Source: Candidatus Rokuibacteriota bacterium
GTDB lineage: Bacteria > Methylomirabilota > Methylomirabilia > Rokubacteriales > CSP1-6
Assembly: GCA_003220225.1 (NCBI GenBank)
Contig: QHRU01000036.1
Span: 1-64,000, forward strand
Reading direction: 5' to 3'
Length of the DNA: 64,000 bases
Under the pieces are notes generated by a model that did no database searches, was not told where the DNA came from, and saw only the letters and a list, made by a program, of their open reading frames with translations. Shown piece after piece: positions 1-7,959 of this stretch. Numbering within the stretch: position 1 is the first letter of the stretch; each line of letters begins with the position of its first letter. A program made the position numbers and the translations under genes.

Positions 1-326
<326 letters not shown>

Positions 327-370
327 TCCCCGCTACCTCCCGTGCGCGTCCTTCGTCGGCGAAACGAATC

Positions 371-446
371 TGGAGCCCATGTCCGGGATTGAACCGGAGA
401 CCTCGCCCTTACCAAGGGCGTGCTCTGCCAACTGAGCTACATGGGC
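371..446 (-). tRNA. tRNA-Thr(GGU)
   Basis: A 76-nt cloverleaf with encoded CCA. The acceptor stem GCCCATG pairs with CATGGGC, and the anticodon loop TTGGTAA between CGCCC and GGGCG gives anticodon GGU. It lies 44 nt upstream of the tuf start and corresponds in position to thrT of the E. coli tufB operon. Confidence 0.95.
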
Positions 447-460
447 GCTGCCGATCTTCA

Positions 461-532
461 TGGGGGCCCCGATACGGCCCCCAAACCCCCATACGCTCGG
501 GGCGCCTCGGGGAACCCGTGGCGCCGCTCGGT
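461..532 (-). repeat. Two-hairpin dispersed repeat, copy A, in the tRNA operon
   Basis: The spacer between tRNA-Gly and tRNA-Thr holds a copy of the dispersed element also found at 19785, 38386, 47111-47437, 60268 and 63169. Read on the minus strand it has a GGCGCC-type first hairpin followed by a G6/C6-type second hairpin (GGGGGCC to GGCCCCC). It may act as an RNA-processing or folding signal in the tRNA precursor; this is inference. Confidence 0.7.
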
Positions 533-544
533 GACCGAGATTCG

Positions 545-619
545 TGGAGCGGGAAACGGGATTCGAACCCGCGACCCCCAGCTTGGAAGGCTGGCGCTCT
601 ACCGCTGAGCTATTCCCGC
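545..619 (-). tRNA. tRNA-Gly(UCC)
   Basis: A 75-nt cloverleaf with encoded CCA. The acceptor stem begins GCGGGAA, the T arm is GCGGGTTCGAATCCCGT, and the anticodon stem CCAGC/GCTGG encloses CTTCCAA, giving anticodon UCC. It lies between tRNA-Tyr and tRNA-Thr(GGU), equivalent to glyT. Confidence 0.95.
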
Positions 620-628
620 CTGAGTCAG

Positions 629-714
629 TGGTGGGGAGGGGAGGATTTGAACCCCCGAAGGCGTCCGCCAGCAGATTTACAGTCTGCCCCCTTTGGCCAC
701 TTGGGTACCTCCCC
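629..714 (-). tRNA. tRNA-Tyr(GUA)
   Basis: An 86-nt class II tRNA with a long variable arm and encoded CCA. The acceptor stem is GGGGAGG/CCTCCCC and the anticodon arm GCAGACTGTAAATCTGC gives anticodon GUA. It is 9 nt upstream of tRNA-Gly, equivalent to tyrU. Confidence 0.95.
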
Positions 715-767
715 GAACCTGCCGGCATGCGATGAGAACCTCTCGTTGGCTAACGCGGCACAAAAGC

Positions 768-842
768 TGGCGCTGGCGGGAGGATTTGAACCCCCGACCC
801 ACTGCTTACAAGGCAGTTGCTCTGCCCCTGAGCTACGCCAGC
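768..842 (-). tRNA. tRNA-Thr(UGU)
   Basis: A 75-nt cloverleaf with encoded CCA. The acceptor stem is GCTGGCG/CGCCAGC and the anticodon stem ACTGC/GCAGT encloses CTTGTAA, giving anticodon UGU. It is the first gene of the tRNA-tuf unit, equivalent to thrU, and starts about 14 nt after a good promoter. Confidence 0.95.
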
Positions 843-856
843 ACGGACAAAGTTCC

Positions 857-885
857 AATTTAGTTTCGAGAACCTGATAAGTCAA
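857..885 (-). promoter_or_regulatory. Promoter of the tRNA-tuf operon
   Basis: On the minus strand a -35 box TTGACT (880-885) is followed by a 17-nt spacer and a -10 box TAAATT (857-862). The expected start is near 850, only a few bases before the first tRNA. The -35 box overlaps the rlmB stop codon (882-884), so the stable-RNA operon has its own promoter tucked into the end of the upstream operon. Confidence 0.7.
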
Positions 886-1625
886 GTACTTTGATGGCGT
901 TGCCGGGCTACCTCGTAGCACAGGACCGCAGCGGCGGCCGCGACATTCAGGGACTCGGTGGCGCCTGCCATCGGAATGGCGAGGACAGCATCGCAAGCGC
1001 GGGCGACGAGAGGCCGTAACCCCTCCCCCTCGCTACCCAGCACCAAGCATACAGGACCGTGCAAGTCCGCCGCCCACGGGGCGACCCCCTCGCCGACAGC
1101 CGCGCCGTACACCCAACTTCCGGATTCTTTTATCGTTTCGAGGGCGGCCACGAGGTTCGTCGCGCGGGCCACGGGCACGCGTTCTAGCGCGCCCATCGCC
1201 GTGCGCGCGGCGGCGTCGGTGAGGCCCACCGCGTGGTGCTTGGGGATCACGACCCCGTGGACCCCGAAGGCCTCGGCCGTCCGGAGGATCGCGCCGAGGT
1301 TGCGCGGGTCCTGGACCTGGTCGAGTACCAGGTAAAACGGCGGCTGCCCGCGATCGACGGGCTCGGCCAGGAGGTCCTCGAGGTCGACGTACTCGGCGGA
1401 CGTGACGCGCGCGACGACGCCCTGGTGCTCGGGCGAGCCGGCCATCGCCGTGAGCTGGTCGCGCGTCCGGAACGACACCTTCACGCCGGCGCGGCGCGCG
1501 AGCGCGACGACCTCGCCGAGCGGACCGCGCCCGCCGGCCAGCACCGCGATCTCGTCCGCGCGGCGGCCGCCGCTCCGCAGCAACGCCAGCACGGGGTTGC
1601 GGCCGTAGACGCGGCCCTCGGCCAT
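882..1625 (-). CDS. rlmB: 23S rRNA 2'-O-methyltransferase of the TrmH/RlmB (SpoU) family
   Basis: Predicted SAM-dependent ribose methyltransferase acting on a guanosine of 23S rRNA. The 247 aa comprise an N-terminal L30e-like substrate domain (about residues 1-75) and a SPOUT catalytic domain. SPOUT motifs are visible as LDQVQDPRNLGAILRTAEAF (motif 1), LVLGSEGEGL (motif 2) and IPMAGATESLNVAAAAAVL (motif 3), which form the knotted SAM site. The ATG overlaps the cysS stop as TGATG, implying coupled translation. The pairing of cysS with rlmB is common in bacteria. The exact target base is inferred from the family. Confidence 0.9.
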   Translation of the reverse strand: MAEGRVYGRNPVLALLRSGGRRADEIAVLAGGRGPLGEVVALARRAGVKVSFRTRDQLTAMAGSPEHQGVVARVTSAEYVDLEDLLAEPVDRGQPPFYLVLDQVQDPRNLGAILRTAEAFGVHGVVIPKHHAVGLTDAAARTAMGALERVPVARATNLVAALETIKESGSWVYGAAVGEGVAPWAADLHGPVCLVLGSEGEGLRPLVARACDAVLAIPMAGATESLNVAAAAAVLCYEVARQRHQST

Positions 1626-3025
1626 CAGCCGCTCTTGCGTGTCAGCCGCGGACCGCCCGGCGTGTCCTCCACCAGCCAGCCGAGCCGCTGGATCTCCGCG
1701 CGCAGCTCGTCGGAGCGTCGGAAGTCGCGCCGCGCGCGCGCCTCCGTGCGCTCGCCGACCAATCGCTCGACCTCCGGCGGCGGCCCGCCCCCCTCGAGGC
1801 GGCGCTGGAGCAGGCCCAGCACGCGCGCCAGCCGCACCAGCTCGGCGACGCCGGCCACGAAGTCGGCGCGCGCCTCGGGCGTGCCGAGTCCGCGATCACG
1901 CTGCTCGGACAGCGCGCGCGCGAAATCGAACAGCACGCCGAGCGCCTGCGGCGTGTTGAAGTCGTCGTCCATCGCCGCCACGAAGCGCGGGGCGAAGCCC
2001 GCGAAGGCCGAGGGCACCGACCCGGCGGCCGCGCCGAGTGCCGAGGCATCGTCGACCAGGCGCGTCAGGCGAGCGAGGGCGCGCGCCGCCTCCTCGACGC
2101 GCTCCTCCGACCACTCGAGGAGATGGCGATAGTGGGTGCCGAGGATCCACAGCCGCAGCGCCTCGGGATGGTGCCGCTTGACGATGTCGCGGATCGTCAG
2201 TGTGTTGCCGAGCGACTTCGACATCTTGGCCTTGCCCAGGTTGACGAAGCCGTTGTGCACCCAGTAGCGGGCCAACGGCTTGTGCGTCACCGCCTCGGCC
2301 TGGGCGATCTCGCACTCGTGGTGCGGGAAGATGAGGTCTTGGCCTCCGCCGTGGATGTCGAAGGACTCCCCGAGATACCGCATGGCCATGGCCGAGCACT
2401 CGATGTGCCAGCCGGGGCGGCCCGGGCCCCACGGGCTCGGCCACGACGGCTCGTCCGGCTTGGCCGCCTTCCACAACGCGAAGTCGCGGGGGTCGCGCTT
2501 GCGCTCGTCCACGTCGACGCGCGCGCCCGCCAGCAGCTCGTCAAGGTTCTTGCCCGAGAGCTTGCCGTAGGCCGGGAAGCGTCGGACCTCGAAGTACACG
2601 TCGCCGTCCATCACGTACGCGTAGCCGCCGGCGACGAGACGCTCGATCAACGCGACCATCTCCGCCACGTGGTCGGTCGCCTTCGGCTCCGCGTCCGGTG
2701 CCTCCACGCCCAGGGCCGCGATATCCTCGCGAAACGCCGCGATGTAGCGCTCGGAAATCTCGCGGGCCGGCACGCCCTCCTCGTTGGCTCGCCGGATGAT
2801 CTTGTCCTCGATGTCCGTGAAGTTCCGCACGAAGGTCACGCGATAGCCCGCGGCCTTCAGATATCGGGCGATCACGTCGAAGACGATCATCATCTTCGCG
2901 TGGCCGACGTGCGAGAGGTCGTAGACCGTCACCCCGCACGAGTACATCCGGATCTCGCCCGGGGTCAGCGGCACGAGCTCTTCCTTGGTGCGCGTCATCG
3001 TGTTGTAGACCTTCAACCCGCCCAC
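1625..3025 (-). CDS. cysS: Cysteinyl-tRNA synthetase
   Basis: Class I aminoacyl-tRNA synthetase that charges tRNA-Cys. The 466-aa length is typical. Visible motifs are [15 protein letters not shown] (HIGH region), the zinc-site Cys/His segments HIECSAMAM and HHECEIAQ, and KMSKSLGN. The start is GTG at 3023-3025, chosen because GGAGGT lies 7 nt upstream. The intergenic stretch just before it is filled by three tandem copies of a 44-nt repeat. It overlaps rlmB by one base. Confidence 0.96.
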   Translation of the reverse strand: MGGLKVYNTMTRTKEELVPLTPGEIRMYSCGVTVYDLSHVGHAKMMIVFDVIARYLKAAGYRVTFVRNFTDIEDKIIRRANEEGVPAREISERYIAAFREDIAALGVEAPDAEPKATDHVAEMVALIERLVAGGYAYVMDGDVYFEVRRFPAYGKLSGKNLDELLAGARVDVDERKRDPRDFALWKAAKPDEPSWPSPWGPGRPGWHIECSAMAMRYLGESFDIHGGGQDLIFPHHECEIAQAEAVTHKPLARYWVHNGFVNLGKAKMSKSLGNTLTIRDIVKRHHPEALRLWILGTHYRHLLEWSEERVEEAARALARLTRLVDDASALGAAAGSVPSAFAGFAPRFVAAMDDDFNTPQALGVLFDFARALSEQRDRGLGTPEARADFVAGVAELVRLARVLGLLQRRLEGGGPPPEVERLVGERTEARARRDFRRSDELRAEIQRLGWLVEDTPGGPRLTRKSG

Positions 3026-3034
3026 TCAGCCGAC

Positions 3035-3178
3035 CTCCAGGCTCACAGGCTCGCCTCGCCTGCGGCTGCGGCTCGCACTTCCAGGCTCACAGGCTCGCCT
3101 CGCCTCCGGCTGCGGCTCGCACTTCCAGGCTCACAGGCTCGCCTCGCCTCCGGCTGCGGCTCGCACTTCCACACTGAC
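3035..3178 (-). repeat. Three tandem 44-nt units built on the 32-nt dispersed element
   Basis: Units start at 3037, 3081 and 3125. Each contains a conserved 32-nt core (3047-3078, 3091-3122, 3135-3166) separated by a 12-nt linker ending in GGCTCAC. The cores differ at one central base. The third core encodes the last residues and the stop of ispF. A fourth copy of the same core lies at 13947-13978 before hisH. Confidence 0.85.
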
Positions 3179-3634
3179 CACGGCCATGGCCGCGATGCCT
3201 TCGCGGCGCCCGAGCAGCCCGAGCCCCTCCGGGCTTTTTGCTTTGACGCTCACGGCGTCCACACCGATTCCGAGCGTGTCGGCCAGGCGCTTGGCCATCT
3301 CCGGCAGGAGCGGCGCCAGCTTCGGCGCCTGCGCCAGCACGCTGGCGTCCACGTTGACGAGCCGCGCGCCGCGCGCGGCGACGAGATCGAGCGCGCCCTT
3401 GAGGAGCACCAGGCTCGAGACGCCGCGCCAGCGCGGGTCGGTGTCGGGAAAGTGGCGGCCGAGGTCGCCGAGCGCGAGCGCGCCGAGCAGCGCCTCGGCC
3501 ACGGCGTGCGAGAGCACGTCGGCGTCGGAGTGGCCGTCGAGCCCCGCCTCCGACGGCACCGTGACGCCTCCGAGCACGAGCGGGCGGCCGGCGACGAGCG
3601 GGTGCAGGTCGAAGCCGAAGCCGACCCGCGTCAT
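3131..3634 (-). CDS. ispF: 2-C-methyl-D-erythritol 2,4-cyclodiphosphate synthase
   Basis: Fifth enzyme of the MEP isoprenoid pathway; it cyclises CDP-ME-2-phosphate with loss of CMP. The 167 aa include the zinc ligands in GFDLHPL (Asp8, His10) and in GLDGHSDADVLSHAV, plus the KAKSPEGLG substrate motif. The ATG overlaps the ispD stop by 4 nt. The C-terminus is unusual: the last codons (VRAAAGGEASL and stop) are supplied by a copy of the 32-nt dispersed element, so the native end was probably replaced or extended. Confidence 0.95.
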   Translation of the reverse strand: MTRVGFGFDLHPLVAGRPLVLGGVTVPSEAGLDGHSDADVLSHAVAEALLGALALGDLGRHFPDTDPRWRGVSSLVLLKGALDLVAARGARLVNVDASVLAQAPKLAPLLPEMAKRLADTLGIGVDAVSVKAKSPEGLGLLGRREGIAAMAVVSVEVRAAAGGEASL

Positions 3635-4311
3635 CGTGGCTTCCGGCGGGTGGGCCGGGCCCCGCGGGCGCGCCGCAGATCGTCGGGCGTGGTGATCTTC
3701 ACGTTGCCGGGGAGCCCGGGCACGACGCGCACGCCGTGACCGAGCCGCTCGACCAGCATCGCGTCGTCGGTGCCGGCCACCCCGTCGCGACGCGCCTTGT
3801 CGTGCGCTTCGCGCAGGATCTCGGTGCGGAAGGCCTGCGGCGTCTGCACCGCCCACAGCCCCGCGCGCTCGACGGTCGCCTCGACGAGGCCGTCGCGCAC
3901 GCGCTTGACGGTCTCGGCCACGGGCACGGCGCAGATCGCTGCGCCGTCGGCGCGCGCCGCCGCGAGCACGGCATCGACCAGGGAACGCGTGACGAACGGC
4001 CGCACGGCGTCGTGCACCAGCGCGATGGGGACGCCGTGCGGCGCCGCCTCGAGCGCGAGCCGCACCGAGTCCTGCCGCGTGGCCCCGCCGGCGACGACGG
4101 TGACGCCGGCGCTCAGCAGGCGGCGGGCGCGCGCGACGTGCGCGGCGGGCGCGGCCACGACGATGGCGGCGACGCGCGGATGCCGGCGGAAGTGCCGGAT
4201 GGTCGCCACGAGGATCGCCTCGCGGCCGAGGCGCAGGAACTGCTTGGGCGTGCGCCCGCCGAGCCGCGCGCCGACGCCGCCGGCCGGGATCAGCACCGCG
4301 ACGTCACGCAT
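3631..4311 (-). CDS. ispD: 2-C-methyl-D-erythritol 4-phosphate cytidylyltransferase
   Basis: Third enzyme of the MEP pathway; it joins CTP and MEP to CDP-ME. The 226 aa show the nucleotide-binding signature PAGGVGARLGGRTPKQFL, the VHDAVRPF motif and TPQAF. It overlaps the upstream PIN-TRAM gene by 8 nt and ispF by 4 nt. The order PIN-TRAM, ispD, ispF, cysS recurs in many bacteria and supports the calls. Confidence 0.95.
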   Translation of the reverse strand: MRDVAVLIPAGGVGARLGGRTPKQFLRLGREAILVATIRHFRRHPRVAAIVVAAPAAHVARARRLLSAGVTVVAGGATRQDSVRLALEAAPHGVPIALVHDAVRPFVTRSLVDAVLAAARADGAAICAVPVAETVKRVRDGLVEATVERAGLWAVQTPQAFRTEILREAHDKARRDGVAGTDDAMLVERLGHGVRVVPGLPGNVKITTPDDLRRARGARPTRRKPR

Positions 4312-5080
4312 CGCGAGCCTCGTCGTCGCCGCGCGGCCGCGCGAAGACCATGCGGCCCGCCGACGTCTGGAGCGCGCTCGTCACCACCACCGGGACCTCC
4401 TGGCCGAGCAGCCGACGTCCCTGCTCGACGACGACCATCGTACCGTCCTCGAGGAATCCCACGCCCTGCCCGGGCTCCTTGCCCTCGCGCAGCACCTGCA
4501 CGCGCAGGCTCTCGCCCGGGAGCACGACGGGCTTCAGCGCGTTGGCGAGGTCGTTGACGTTGAGGACGCTCACGCCGCTCAGCTCGGCCACGCGGTTCAG
4601 ATTGTAGTCGGTGGTGACGACGCGCGCGCCGCGCTGGCGCGCCAGCTCCACGAGCTTGGCGTCCACGTCGACCGCGCCCGGCACGTCGGCGTCGAGGATC
4701 TCCACGCTCCGGAGATCTTGCAGCCGCTTGAGGATCTCGAAGCCGCGCTTGCCGCGGTTGCGCCGCAGCGGATCGGCGCCGTCGGCCAGACGCTGCAGCT
4801 CGCGCAGCACGAAGCGCGGCACGAGCAGCGGTCCCTCGAGGTAGCCGGTGGTGACGACGTCGGCGATCCGGCCGTCGATGATGGCCGACGTGTCGAGCAG
4901 CTTCGAGGCGTCGGACGGGCGAACCCGCGCGGCGGAACGCGGCTCGCGCCGCAGGGCGACCGCGAGCTCGAGGCCGACCGCAGCGGCGCCGAGCGCCGCG
5001 CCCGCGAGCGCCGCCGCGCCGAGCGGCAGCCGCAGCGCCACCGCCAGCGCCGCTCCCGCGAGGGCCGCGCACACCACCAC
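4304..5080 (-). CDS. Membrane-anchored PIN-TRAM domain protein (YacL-like)
   Basis: Putative RNA-acting nuclease. Two hydrophobic N-terminal segments (about residues 1-45) are followed by a PIN domain beginning LLDTSAIIDGRIADV, with the expected acidic residues, and a C-terminal TRAM domain (LPGESLRVQVLREGKEPGQG). No ATG is available. GTG codons at 5080, 5077 and 5074 are possible and I take the first, so the N-terminus is uncertain by a few residues. It lies between radA and ispD, as its relatives do in other bacteria. The substrate is unknown. Confidence 0.82.
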   Translation of the reverse strand: MVVCAALAGAALAVALRLPLGAAALAGAALGAAAVGLELAVALRREPRSAARVRPSDASKLLDTSAIIDGRIADVVTTGYLEGPLLVPRFVLRELQRLADGADPLRRNRGKRGFEILKRLQDLRSVEILDADVPGAVDVDAKLVELARQRGARVVTTDYNLNRVAELSGVSVLNVNDLANALKPVVLPGESLRVQVLREGKEPGQGVGFLEDGTMVVVEQGRRLLGQEVPVVVTSALQTSAGRMVFARPRGDDEARDA

Positions 5081-5103
5081 GAGCAGCCGGACGCTCGCGA
5101 GCG

Positions 5104-7959
5104 TCAGGGCAGCAGCGCCTCGAGGGCCTCGGTCACCGTGGTCACGCCACGGACCCTCAGCGGCGCCGAGCGAAGCTCGGCGGCCCCGCTCTTGGGCACG
5201 AGGGCCGCACGAAACCCGAGTTGGGCGGCGCAGCGCAGCCGCGACTCGAGGCCCGCCACCGCGCGCACCTCGCCGGTGAGCCCGACCTCGCCCAGCACCA
5301 CGACGTCGGCCGGCAGCGGGCGCTCCATGTAGGACGACGCCGCGGCGAGGACGATCGCGAGGTCCGCCGCGGGCTCGACGACGCGGCCGCCGCCCGCGAC
5401 GTTGACGAAGACGTCCTGGTTGCCGATCGGCAGCTGCGCGCGCTTTTCCAGCACGGCGAGCAGCAGGCAGACGCGGTTGTAGTCGGCGCCCAGCACGGTG
5501 CGGCGCGGCGTGCCGAACGAGGCGCGCGCGACGAGCGCCTGCAGCTCCAGGAGCATCGGCCGCGTGCCCTCGAGGCTGGCCACCACCGCCGAGCCCGGCG
5601 CGTCGACCGGGCGCTCGGAGAGGAAGAAGCCGGACGGGTTCGCCACCTCGACGAGCCCGCGCTCGGCCATCTCGAAGACGCCGATCTCGTTGGTGGAGCC
5701 GAAGCGGTTCTTCACCGCGCGCAGCACGCGGTACGCGTGGTGCTGCTCGCCCTCGAAGTAGAGCACGGTGTCGACCAGGTGCTCGAGCACGCGCGGGCCG
5801 GCGATCGCGCCGTCCTTCGTGACGTGGCCGACGAGGAAGGTCGCGAGGCCGCGTCCCTTGGCCTGCGTCATGAGGCGCGCCGCGCACTCGCGCACCTGGG
5901 CGACCGAGCCGGGCGCCGACTCGAGGTCGGGCAGGAACACCGTCTGGATGGAGTCCACGATCAGCGCCTGCGGCTTGACGTCGTCGAGCGCGGCCTGCAC
6001 GGCGATGAGATCCGTCTCCGCCCACAGCAGGAGCCCGTCGCCGGCGATGCCGAGACGGTCGGCGCGCATCTTGACCTGGGCCGCGGACTCCTCGGCGGAG
6101 ACGTAGAGCACGGGTGGACGCGTTTTCCCGAGCGCGCGCGCGGCCTGAAGCAGTAACGTGGAGTTGTGAATAATGAGGTCGTTGGCGACGAAACTTGGCT
6201 CGCCAGCGACCGTGAGATCGAAGACTGGCGCTTCTCCGGCCGGACGCACGTCGACGACTTCGTCCCACCAGACGTCCCCGAGCCCGAGCGCCTCGAGCAT
6301 TGGATCACGCAGGGTATGCGTCAACGCAGCGACTGTGCGTCGGCAGAGCGGACGGTCGTGACGCCTGTTCAGAATGATGACTCCCGACTCTCGACGCAGT
6401 CCTGCGAAGGTCAGAGGCTCTGCGGCACGCCGCACTTGCGCCCAGAACGCGCCACCCGTCGGAACAGTATCCATGCCGGTCGATGGCGTTGTGGCGGGTG
6501 GCATCTCGCGTATCGTGTCGCATGCCTTCTCGCGACCGATGATCCCGATCTCGTCGAGAAACGCGGTCACCGCGGCCGGTCCGAACATCTGGAGCTCATA
6601 CGCGCGGTACGGCTTGCCATTCACGACCTGATGCTTCGTTCGCAACCTCGTCACCAGGCCGAACCTCAGCAGCAGATGCTGGACGTCGGCTGCCAGTCGT
6701 TCGCTGATGGTGCTGTACGACACGCCAGGCACCCCAGCCCTGTTGACGTACACCGACCCATCGCAGCTGAACAGCGTCCTCAAGAACACCACCATGGTTT
6801 CGCGAGGCAGCCTGAAAATTGCGGCCGGCACGCGCTTGCTCGCGGCCCGTGTGAAGCGAACGCCGTGTGATTCGAGGAAATCGGCGATCGGCGTCCTGGC
6901 GGCGGCCCGGTCTCGAGCGGCTGGGGCGAGGTCATCCAAAGCGACCGAGGCGGCCATCGCGAGACGTTTCAATGCGCCCCGTGAGGGAACCGCCTCGGCG
7001 CGCCGCCAGACGTTCAGAAGCGCGAACGAAACTCCCGAGCGCCGTGCCCATTCTTGCCAGCTGATCCCGAGCGCGCGACGCGTGGCATGAAGTGTCGTGG
7101 CCAGTTCTCGGCGAGCGCTGACACGGTCGTTGGCGTCATGACGAGTGACGAAGCGATACTGGCGAGCCGCGTTTCCCGGCTTGTCGTATGCGACAAGCCG
7201 CATTTCGAAGGCGTCGGCAATCGCCTTGAGGTCTTCTTCGACACCGGGCAGCGCGCTTGTCACGTCGATCGCAGACTGGGCGGATCCGTCCGAGAGGATG
7301 TACGCGATCAGTTTGATCGCTTCAGGGCTCATGGCCTCCTGCCCGAAGTAAGGCAGTGCGCGAGCCGACGCGATCCGCGCTCCGCAGGTCAGACGACCGG
7401 CCTCCCGCCACCCCTTCTCAGTGAGGAGAGGATGGTCCGGTGTGCAGCGCAGCCTCCGCCCCAACCGCGTAGTGACATCGATGACTGGACGGATGCCTCG
7501 CTCGTGAAAGACCTGAACGGACGATGGGTGAAGAAGCAGCGAATTCTCGTTGATGGAGAGCACCGATGCTCGGCGATCGCGTAGCGCCGTGATCGGAAGG
7601 TAATCTCCTGTCTCCGGGTCAAAGACTCGGGTGTCACCCGTGACGCATTTGCCGCAGCCAGGCTCCCCGCCGAGCAGCACGAGCGAGCCGCGCACGACGC
7701 CACCGCCGAGCACGCGGTCGAGCTCGCCGATGCCCGTCGGCACGCGGTCACCGGCCTCGAGGACGACGTCCTTGAGCGGCTGTGGGCGGCTCGACGACGG
7801 AGCGCCGGGGCGACGACTCGCGGTGCGCGCCTCGGAGCGCTCCTCCACCAGCTGCACGTACGCGCCGCCGCCGCGCAGACAATCGGGACACGTGCCGGGC
7901 TTGGGGCTGGCGAAGCCGCACTCCTGGCAGCGGTAGACCGAGGTCGCGCGCGGACTCAC
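5104..7959 (-). CDS. radA: DNA repair protein RadA (Sms) interrupted by an intein
   Basis: Branch-migration ATPase for recombinational repair. The host protein has an N-terminal zinc ribbon (CQEC, CPDC), a RecA-like ATPase core, the RadA signature KNRFGS and a Lon-like C-terminal domain (NVAGGG). The Walker A motif is split: GEPGCGK is residues 98-104 and its continuation STLLLQ resumes at residue 600, with an intein of 495 aa between them. Removal leaves 456 aa, the normal RadA length. The start is GTG, overlapping the mlaD stop as GTGA. Activity requires protein splicing, because Walker A is otherwise broken. Confidence 0.95.
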   Translation of the reverse strand: MSPRATSVYRCQECGFASPKPGTCPDCLRGGGAYVQLVEERSEARTASRRPGAPSSSRPQPLKDVVLEAGDRVPTGIGELDRVLGGGVVRGSLVLLGGEPGCGKCVTGDTRVFDPETGDYLPITALRDRRASVLSINENSLLLHPSSVQVFHERGIRPVIDVTTRLGRRLRCTPDHPLLTEKGWREAGRLTCGARIASARALPYFGQEAMSPEAIKLIAYILSDGSAQSAIDVTSALPGVEEDLKAIADAFEMRLVAYDKPGNAARQYRFVTRHDANDRVSARRELATTLHATRRALGISWQEWARRSGVSFALLNVWRRAEAVPSRGALKRLAMAASVALDDLAPAARDRAAARTPIADFLESHGVRFTRAASKRVPAAIFRLPRETMVVFLRTLFSCDGSVYVNRAGVPGVSYSTISERLAADVQHLLLRFGLVTRLRTKHQVVNGKPYRAYELQMFGPAAVTAFLDEIGIIGREKACDTIREMPPATTPSTGMDTVPTGGAFWAQVRRAAEPLTFAGLRRESGVIILNRRHDRPLCRRTVAALTHTLRDPMLEALGLGDVWWDEVVDVRPAGEAPVFDLTVAGEPSFVANDLIIHNSTLLLQAARALGKTRPPVLYVSAEESAAQVKMRADRLGIAGDGLLLWAETDLIAVQAALDDVKPQALIVDSIQTVFLPDLESAPGSVAQVRECAARLMTQAKGRGLATFLVGHVTKDGAIAGPRVLEHLVDTVLYFEGEQHHAYRVLRAVKNRFGSTNEIGVFEMAERGLVEVANPSGFFLSERPVDAPGSAVVASLEGTRPMLLELQALVARASFGTPRRTVLGADYNRVCLLLAVLEKRAQLPIGNQDVFVNVAGGGRVVEPAADLAIVLAAASSYMERPLPADVVVLGEVGLTGEVRAVAGLESRLRCAAQLGFRAALVPKSGAAELRSAPLRVRGVTTVTEALEALLP
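6163..7647 (-). mobile_element. RadA intein with LAGLIDADG homing endonuclease
   Basis: A 495-residue intein (RadA residues 105-599). Splicing blocks are complete: it begins CVTGDTRVFD (block A nucleophile Cys), has CTPDHPLLT (block B with TxxH), and ends VFDLTVAGEPSFVANDLIIHN in two parts: block F (VFDLTVAGEPSFVAND) and block G (LIIHN), followed by extein Ser. Two LAGLIDADG-type blocks are present, LIAYILSDGS and FLRTLFSCDGS, each with its catalytic Asp, so the endonuclease may be active. Between them lies an XRE-like helix-turn-helix (nt 6925-7089). GC content falls visibly here compared with the flanking radA. Confidence 0.95.

Noticed and set aside
3037-3170. CRISPR-like spacing of the 44-nt repeats before cysS
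   Set aside because: The linkers are identical copies and not unique spacers, only three units exist, and no cas gene is present.
3176-3856. Longer version of IspF starting inside ispD
   Set aside because: The extra N-terminus is out-of-family Arg/Ala-rich sequence read across ispD; the ATG overlapping the ispD stop gives the normal 167-aa enzyme.
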